9,799 nt of DNA, taken from DATJZH01 sp035499215 (GTDB lineage: Bacteria > Actinomycetota > Actinomycetes > Streptosporangiales > Streptosporangiaceae). The position numbers and the translations under genes were made by a program. Positions 5,465-9,799 of the stretch are shown here, one piece after another. The stretch lies in assembly GCA_035499215.1 (NCBI GenBank), contig DATJZH010000308.1:1-9799 (forward strand), given 5' to 3'. How positions within the stretch are numbered: the first letter of the stretch is position 1; every line of letters begins with the position of its first letter. The notes beneath the pieces were generated by a model, which was given only the letters and a program-made list of their open reading frames with translations, was not told where the DNA came from and searched no databases.

Positions 5465-7525
5465 CTAGGTCGACCCGGCCAGGCTGCCCTGCCGGCTCTG
5501 CCACGGCTGCAGCTTGTGCGCGAGCCGGATCTCATCGACGATGCGGCCGATGATGGTGGTGATGCCGAAGTCCTTAGGGGTGAACACAGCAGCCACCCCG
5601 TTGTCGCGCAGAGACTGGGCGTCGGCCGCCGGGATGATCCCGCCGACCACCACAGGCACGTCCGCGGCGCCGGCCTGGCGCAGCCGGCGCAGCACATCGG
5701 GCACCAGCTCGGCGTGCGCGCCGGAGAGGATCGACAGTCCCACGCAGTGCACGTCCTCGGCGACCGCGGCGGCCGCGATCTCCGCGGGGGTGAGCCGGAT
5801 GCCCTGGTAGATCACCTCGAACCCCGCGTCGCGGGCCCGCACGGCGATCTGCTCGGCGCCGTTGGAGTGCCCGTCCAGGCCGGGCTTGCCCACCAGGAGC
5901 CGCAGCCTGCCTGCCCCGAGCTCCAGGGCGGTGGCGGCTGCCGCCTGGCGGACGGCGGCCAGCTCACCGCCCGGCTCGGCAGCCACGGCCACCGGGGCGC
6001 TGCTGACACCGGTGGGAGCCCGGTACTCGCCGAACACATCCCGCAGCGCGAAGGACCACTCGCCGGTAGTCACACCGGCCCTGGCGCACGCCAGGGTGGC
6101 AGTCATCAGGTTGACGTCCTGCCGCGCCGCGTCGGCCTTGAGCCGGTCGAGGGCGGCGAGCACCGCGGTCTCGTCACGCTGCCTGCGCCACTGTTCCAGG
6201 TGGGCCACTACCGCCCGCTCAGACGCCGGGTCCACCTGCTGGATCGCGGTTTCGAGGTCCTCGGTGAGCGGGTTCGGCTCGGTTGCCTGGAAACAGTTGA
6301 CGCCCACGATCTTGTCCTCGCCGGATTCGATCCGGGCACGCCGGGCCGCGTGCGAGGCGACGAGCTGGGCCTTCAGGTACCCGGACTCCACCGCCGGTAT
6401 CACCCCGCCCATCGCCAGCACCTTGGCGATCTCCGCCTCGGCGCCGGCCAGCAGCTCCGCTGTCTTGGCCGCCACCACGGGAGAGCCGCTGAACAGGTCG
6501 CCATACTCCAGCAGGTCCGACTCGAAGGCGAGCACCTGCTGGATGCGCAGGCTCCACTGCTGGTCCCAGGGCCGCGGCAGGCCCAGCGCCTCGTTCCAGG
6601 CCGGCAGCTGCACGGCGCGGGCCCTGGCGTCCCTGGAGAGGGTGACGGCCAGCATCTCCAGGACAATCCGCTGGACGTTGTTCTCAGGCTGCGCCTCGGT
6701 CAGGCCCAGCGAGTTGACCTGCACGCCGTAGCGGAAGCGACGGGTGGCGGGGTCGGTGATTCCGTACCGCTCCCGGGTGACGGTGTCCCAGAGCTGCGAG
6801 AACGCCCGCAACTTGCACATTTCCTCAACGAAACGGACGCCCGCGTTGACGAAGAACGACATCCGCGCGACGACCTCGCCCATCCGCTCCGGCGGAACCT
6901 GCCCGGAGTCGCGGACCGAGTCCAGGATGGAGATCGCGGTGCACATCGCGAACGCGATCTCCTGCACCGGAGTGGCCCCCGCCTCCTGGAGGTGGTAGCT
7001 GCAGACATTGATGGGGTTCCACTTGGGGATGTGGGTGACCGTGTAGGCGATCACGTCGGTTGTCAGCCGCACTGAGGGACCGGGCGGGAAGACGTGCGTC
7101 CCGCGGGACAGGTACTCCTTGACGATGTCGTTCTGCGTGGTGCCGGTGAGCTTGGCGATGTCGGCGCCCTGCTCCTCGGCGACGACCTGGTAGAGCGCCA
7201 CCAGCCACATGGCCGTGGCGTTGATCGTCATCGAGGTGTTGGTCTGCTCCAGCGGGATGCCGTCGAAGAGATTACGCATGTCGCCCAGGTGCCCGACCGG
7301 GACGCCGACCCGGCCGACCTCGCCGCGGGCGAGGATGTGGTCGGCGTCGTACCCGGTCTGGGTAGGCAGGTCGAACGCGACGGACAGGCCGGTCTGGCCC
7401 TTGGCGAGGTTGCGGCGGTAGAGCTCGTTGGACTCCTTCGCGGACGAGTGCCCCGCATAGGTGCGCATCAGCCAGGGCCGCTCCCGCGGTCGCCGCTGCG
7501 GCTGCTGCTCGGTCGACTCGGTCAT
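5465..7525 (-). CDS. ecm: Ethylmalonyl-CoA mutase, B12-dependent (MeaA type)
   Basis: The product has 686 aa and would carry out the adenosylcobalamin-dependent rearrangement of (2R)-ethylmalonyl-CoA to (2S)-methylsuccinyl-CoA. The substrate-binding barrel is N-terminal, with TYAGHSSAKESNELYRRNL (22-40), FDLPTQTGYDADH (51-63) and TSMTINATA (97-105). To my knowledge FDLPTQTGYD is characteristic of the MeaA/Ecm group, where methylmalonyl-CoA mutases have FDLATHRGYD. The cobalamin domain is C-terminal: GKPGLDGHSNG carries the DxHxxG motif at D551, H553 and G556 with the lower-ligand histidine, followed by SILSG (598-602) and VVVGGIIP (about 625-632). The catalytic and B12 domains are in one chain. 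ATG 7525 lies 13 nt after the ccr stop, and GAGGAC overlapping that stop may serve as its ribosome binding site, so the two are almost certainly cotranscribed. Confidence 0.95.
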   Translation of the reverse strand: MTESTEQQPQRRPRERPWLMRTYAGHSSAKESNELYRRNLAKGQTGLSVAFDLPTQTGYDADHILARGEVGRVGVPVGHLGDMRNLFDGIPLEQTNTSMTINATAMWLVALYQVVAEEQGADIAKLTGTTQNDIVKEYLSRGTHVFPPGPSVRLTTDVIAYTVTHIPKWNPINVCSYHLQEAGATPVQEIAFAMCTAISILDSVRDSGQVPPERMGEVVARMSFFVNAGVRFVEEMCKLRAFSQLWDTVTRERYGITDPATRRFRYGVQVNSLGLTEAQPENNVQRIVLEMLAVTLSRDARARAVQLPAWNEALGLPRPWDQQWSLRIQQVLAFESDLLEYGDLFSGSPVVAAKTAELLAGAEAEIAKVLAMGGVIPAVESGYLKAQLVASHAARRARIESGEDKIVGVNCFQATEPNPLTEDLETAIQQVDPASERAVVAHLEQWRRQRDETAVLAALDRLKADAARQDVNLMTATLACARAGVTTGEWSFALRDVFGEYRAPTGVSSAPVAVAAEPGGELAAVRQAAAATALELGAGRLRLLVGKPGLDGHSNGAEQIAVRARDAGFEVIYQGIRLTPAEIAAAAVAEDVHCVGLSILSGAHAELVPDVLRRLRQAGAADVPVVVGGIIPAADAQSLRDNGVAAVFTPKDFGITTIIGRIVDEIRLAHKLQPWQSRQGSLAGST

Positions 7526-7538
7526 GCCCGCCCCGTCC

Positions 7539-8876
7539 TCAAACGTTCCGGAAGCGGTTGATCTCCGGCAGGTGCTTTGCCCGCAGCTCCCGATCGCGCA
7601 CGCCGAGGCCCTCCTCCGGGGACAGGCAGAGCACCCCGACCTTGCCGTGGTGCAGGTTCCTGTGCACGTCCAGAGCCGCCTGGCCGGTCTGCTCCATCGG
7701 GTAGACCGTCGACATAGTCGGCTGAATCATGCCCTTGGAGATCAGCCGGTTGGCCTGCCACGCCTCGCGGTAGTTGGCGAAGTGCGAGCCGATGATGCGC
7801 TTGAGGCTCATCCACAGGTAGCGGTTGTCGTACTCGTGCATGAACCCCGAGGTGGAGGCACAGGTAACGATGGTGCCGCCCTTGCGCGTCACGAACACCG
7901 AGGCACCGAAGGTCTCCCGGCCGGGGTGCTCGAAGACGATATCCACGTCCTCGCCGCCGGTCAGGTCGCGGATCTGGGCACCGAGGCGCTTCCACTCCTT
8001 CGGGTCCTGAGTGGTCTCATCCTTCCAGAACTGGTAGCCCTCGGCCCGGCGGTCGATGATCAGCTCGGCGCCCATCGACCGGCAGAGCTCGGCCTTGGCC
8101 TCGCTGGAGACGATGCAGACCGGGATGCCGCCGCCAGCCAGGGTGTACTGCGTGGCGTAAGCGCCGAGGCCGCCGCTGGCCCCCCAGATGAGGACGTTGT
8201 CGCCCTGCTTCATGCCGGCGCCGTTGCGCGAGACCAGCTGCCGGAAGGCGGTGGAGTTCACCAGGCCCGGCGTCGCTGCCTCCTCCCAGGTGAGGTGCTT
8301 GGGCTTGGGCATCAGCTGGTTGGTCTTGACGATCGCCAGCTCGGCGAGGCCGCCGAAGTTGGTCTCGAAGCCCCAGATGCGCTGCTCCGGGTCCATCATG
8401 GTGTCGTTGTGGCCGTCGGAGCTCTCCAGCTCGACAGACAGGCAGTGGGCGACGACTTCCTCGCCGGGCTTCCAGACGGTCACGCCCGGGCCGGTGCGGA
8501 GCACGACGCCAGCGAGGTCCGAGCCGACTACCTGGTAGGGCAGGTCGTGCCGCGCGGTGAGCTGGGAGAGCTTTCCGTAGCGGCGCAGGAAGGCGAAGGT
8601 GGAGATCGGCGAGAAGATGGAACTCCAGACCGTGTTGTAGTTGACGGCGCTGGCCATGACGGCGACCAGGGCCTCGCCAAGTCCGAGCTCGGGTACCGGC
8701 ACATCCTCCACGTGCAGGGACTTGCGCGGGTCCCGCTCGCGGGTGGGGATGCCGTCAAACATGTTCTCCTCGTCCCGGTGCAGCGTGACTGCACGGTAGG
8801 ACTCCGGCAGCGGCAGCGCGGCGAAGTCCGCGGCAGCAGTGTCGGGGCTGAGGATCGCGTCCAGAATTTCCTTCAA
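7539..8876 (-). CDS. ccr: Crotonyl-CoA carboxylase/reductase
   Basis: The product has 445 aa and is a medium-chain dehydrogenase/reductase that uses NADPH and CO2 to convert crotonyl-CoA to (2S)-ethylmalonyl-CoA, the committing step of the EMC pathway. The whole chain reads like Streptomyces Ccr, from MKEILDAI to NRFRNV. The nucleotide-binding loop is WGASGGLGAY (231-240). The four residues described for CO2 binding in Kitasatospora setae Ccr (N81, F170, E171, H365) are all present at exactly those positions, which supports carboxylation rather than simple reduction. The start codon is TTG 8876: an in-frame TAG (8886-8888) lies three codons upstream, the next in-frame ATG is codon 39, and AGGAG (8883-8887) sits 6 nt away. 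It is the first gene of the cluster, so its upstream region probably controls all five genes. Confidence 0.97.
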   Translation of the reverse strand: MKEILDAILSPDTAAADFAALPLPESYRAVTLHRDEENMFDGIPTRERDPRKSLHVEDVPVPELGLGEALVAVMASAVNYNTVWSSIFSPISTFAFLRRYGKLSQLTARHDLPYQVVGSDLAGVVLRTGPGVTVWKPGEEVVAHCLSVELESSDGHNDTMMDPEQRIWGFETNFGGLAELAIVKTNQLMPKPKHLTWEEAATPGLVNSTAFRQLVSRNGAGMKQGDNVLIWGASGGLGAYATQYTLAGGGIPVCIVSSEAKAELCRSMGAELIIDRRAEGYQFWKDETTQDPKEWKRLGAQIRDLTGGEDVDIVFEHPGRETFGASVFVTRKGGTIVTCASTSGFMHEYDNRYLWMSLKRIIGSHFANYREAWQANRLISKGMIQPTMSTVYPMEQTGQAALDVHRNLHHGKVGVLCLSPEEGLGVRDRELRAKHLPEINRFRNV

Positions 8877-8882
8877 GGCTGA

Positions 8883-8888
8883 CTCCTA
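8883..8888 (-). promoter_or_regulatory. Ribosome binding site of ccr, selecting a TTG start
   Basis: On the minus strand TAGGAG lies 6 nt before TTG 8876. Its first three bases are an in-frame stop codon, so no longer N-terminus is possible, and this site makes TTG the start. Confidence 0.8.
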
Positions 8889-9105
8889 AGGCGTACCTGC
8901 GTGAGGAGCGCAGGGCGTCCGGGGGAGCCGCGGCGCAGCGGCCATTGGGTACAGAGTATGCGTTCTTCTGGGCTGTCGATGCGGGCCTCCGTCTCGGCCG
9001 CTGTCCCGCACTCCTGCCTATACTTCACCATGCCAGGCGCAAGCCCCGGTGTCTATTGAGACTTCAGCCCAAAGAGTTAACCAAATACTTATGAGTGAGT
9101 TTCGC

Positions 9106-9171
9106 GCCAGGCCAGCGCTTGCCGAGAGCCAGGCCAGCGCTTGCCGAGAGCCAGGCCAGCCCGGGCCGAAC
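9106..9171. repeat. 22-bp tandem direct repeat, two perfect copies plus a degenerate third
   Basis: The unit begins GCCAGGCCAGCGC and ends TTGCCGAGA. Copies lie at 9106-9127 and 9128-9149 (identical) and 9150-9171, where the first 11 bases match and the rest partly diverges (about 17 of 22 identical). It sits about 110 nt before the plus-strand gene and 230 nt upstream of ccr. Regular spacing of two helical turns would suit a cooperative protein-binding site, but slippage duplication without function is equally possible. Confidence 0.85.
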
Positions 9172-9281
9172 TGCCGGAAGGCGCAGCCGTCGGCCGCCGA
9201 GGCCTGCAGGCGGGAACCCGCGGCGGGCCAGCATGTCCTGCCGCCGCCCGGCGGGGATCCCGGCGTGGCAGGATTCCCCGC

Positions 9282-9799
9282 ATGAGCGCCGAGCCGCCCG
9301 ATGAGTATTTTGTCGCCCCGGTTGATGACGCCGAACTAGAGTCCGTGTTCGGCGCTGCGTCTGCGGCCGAAGTCTGCGCCGCAGTGCTCACCGAGGCCCG
9401 GATCGTGCTTCCCGATGTCGTCACAGCGCTGGATGCCGAGCTCTGGGGCTCCGATATCGTGGCCGCGCTCCGGCCGGCCCGCGTCGCCGCCGCGGCGATC
9501 GTCGCCGCAGCGCTGCGATCAGGCGCGCCAGAGGCAGTCGCGATGCTGCGGGTGCTCGGTGCCGTCGGGCCGGCCGGGCTTCGCGAGGACGCCGCGGCGG
9601 CGGCCGACCGCCTGGCCGCGCGCGGCATCAGCGAGCCAGGCTGGACGGCGGCGATCGGATCGCCGGAGGTGGGCGAGTGCTGGCGCTACGGCGACGCGCT
9701 CGGCGTGCAGGAGGCTGTCACCATGAGCTTCAGTTACGGTCAGCAGGCGCATGTGGTCTCGGTGCTCGTCGACCACTCCGAGGGCGGTGCCGTCCGCGA
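9282..9799 (+). CDS. Unidentified actinobacterial-type protein (5' part, runs off window)
   Basis: ATG 9282 is preceded by AGGA (9270-9273) at 8 nt and opens a frame that stays open for 172 codons to the right edge, with strongly GC-ending codons, so it is a real gene. The product starts MSAEPPDEYFVAPVDDAELE. It has an acidic, alanine-rich helical region (about 20-125) with no signal peptide or membrane segment, then a region with alternating strand character, CWRYGDALGVQEAVTMSFSY (about 134-153), followed by VVSVLVDHSEGGAVR at the edge. The latter pattern (YGD, aromatic-YG, VLVDH, GG) recalls hypothetical proteins I associate with actinomycetes, but I cannot name the family or its function. 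It is divergent from ccr, and nothing visible marks it as a DNA-binding regulator. Confidence 0.75.
   Translation, partial: MSAEPPDEYFVAPVDDAELESVFGAASAAEVCAAVLTEARIVLPDVVTALDAELWGSDIVAALRPARVAAAAIVAAALRSGAPEAVAMLRVLGAVGPAGLREDAAAAADRLAARGISEPGWTAAIGSPEVGECWRYGDALGVQEAVTMSFSYGQQAHVVSVLVDHSEGGAVR

Larger units (their letters stand above)
8877..9281. promoter_or_regulatory. Divergent control region between ccr and the right-edge gene
   Basis: These 405 nt must contain the promoter of the EMC cluster (minus strand) and that of the right-edge gene (plus strand). The only AT-rich stretch in the window lies at about 9049-9100 (about 38 percent GC by my count), including GTTAAC and AAATACTTATGAG; it is the likeliest place for promoter elements. 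TATACT at 9019-9024 could be a -10 hexamer on the plus strand but has no matching -35 at normal spacing. The 22-bp tandem repeat at 9106-9171 follows. A GC-rich segment with CCTGCC (9237-9242) and GGCAGG (9267-9272) could fold over the AGGA ribosome binding site of the plus-strand gene. I could not assign a definite promoter. Confidence 0.55.

Noticed and set aside
5336..7075. 579-codon plus-strand open frame opposite ecm, and similar frames opposite mcl (4311-5348) and ccr (7461-8882)
   Set aside because: These are reverse-strand shadows of genes with full family motifs. Their translations have low complexity, are His/Arg/Gly-rich and resemble nothing known.
9001..9030. TATACT at 9019-9024 as a definite promoter -10
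   Set aside because: No acceptable -35 hexamer lies 16-18 nt upstream on the plus strand, and the reverse-strand reading TATAGG also lacks a partner at normal spacing.
9049..9285. Open frame from GTG 9049 across the tandem repeat
   Set aside because: It has no ribosome binding site and mixed codon usage, and it runs through the repeat and the 5' leader of the better-supported gene at 9282.

Overview
The window is high-GC DNA with GC-rich third codon positions throughout. Its gene content and gene order point to an actinomycete of the Streptomyces type. About two thirds of it (2527..8876, minus strand) is one compact five-gene cluster, ccr-ecm-mcl-mch-mcd. These are the core enzymes of the ethylmalonyl-CoA (EMC) pathway, which assimilates acetyl-CoA in organisms without isocitrate lyase. 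In actinomycetes it also supplies the polyketide precursors ethylmalonyl-CoA, methylmalonyl-CoA and propionyl-CoA.

Layout from left to right: the 3' end of an unidentified plus-strand gene (to 137); a small thiamine-binding-type protein on the minus strand (193..486); a 312-nt divergent gap holding a possible 29-codon ORF; a NudC-type Nudix NAD(+)/NADH diphosphatase on the plus strand (799..1725), starting at GTG with no Shine-Dalgarno sequence of its own; a 235-nt spacer with what looks like a decayed piece of an acyl-CoA synthetase C-terminus; a single-hotdog MaoC hydratase resembling mycobacterial Rv0130 (1961..2419); a GC-rich hairpin in the convergent junction; the EMC cluster, read from 8876 down to 2527; a 405-nt divergent control region with a 22-bp tandem repeat and an AT-rich island; and the 5' part of an unidentified plus-strand gene running off the right edge (9282 onward).

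How the cluster works: Ccr reductively carboxylates crotonyl-CoA to (2S)-ethylmalonyl-CoA. After epimerisation by an enzyme not in the window, B12-dependent Ecm rearranges it to methylsuccinyl-CoA. Mcd oxidises this to mesaconyl-CoA, Mch hydrates that to beta-methylmalyl-CoA, and Mcl cleaves it to glyoxylate and propionyl-CoA. Spacings of 13, 137, 67 and 34 nt in the same orientation suggest one transcription unit, possibly with extra control in the 137-nt ecm-mcl gap.

I see no new multi-gene system, CRISPR array, mobile element, tRNA or rRNA. The points most worth following up are small: a NudC zinc knuckle lacking its fourth cysteine, a possible translationally coupled sORF before nudC, the acyl-CoA synthetase remnant, the tandem repeat upstream of ccr, and the half-size Mch and short Mcd compared with the proteobacterial enzymes.
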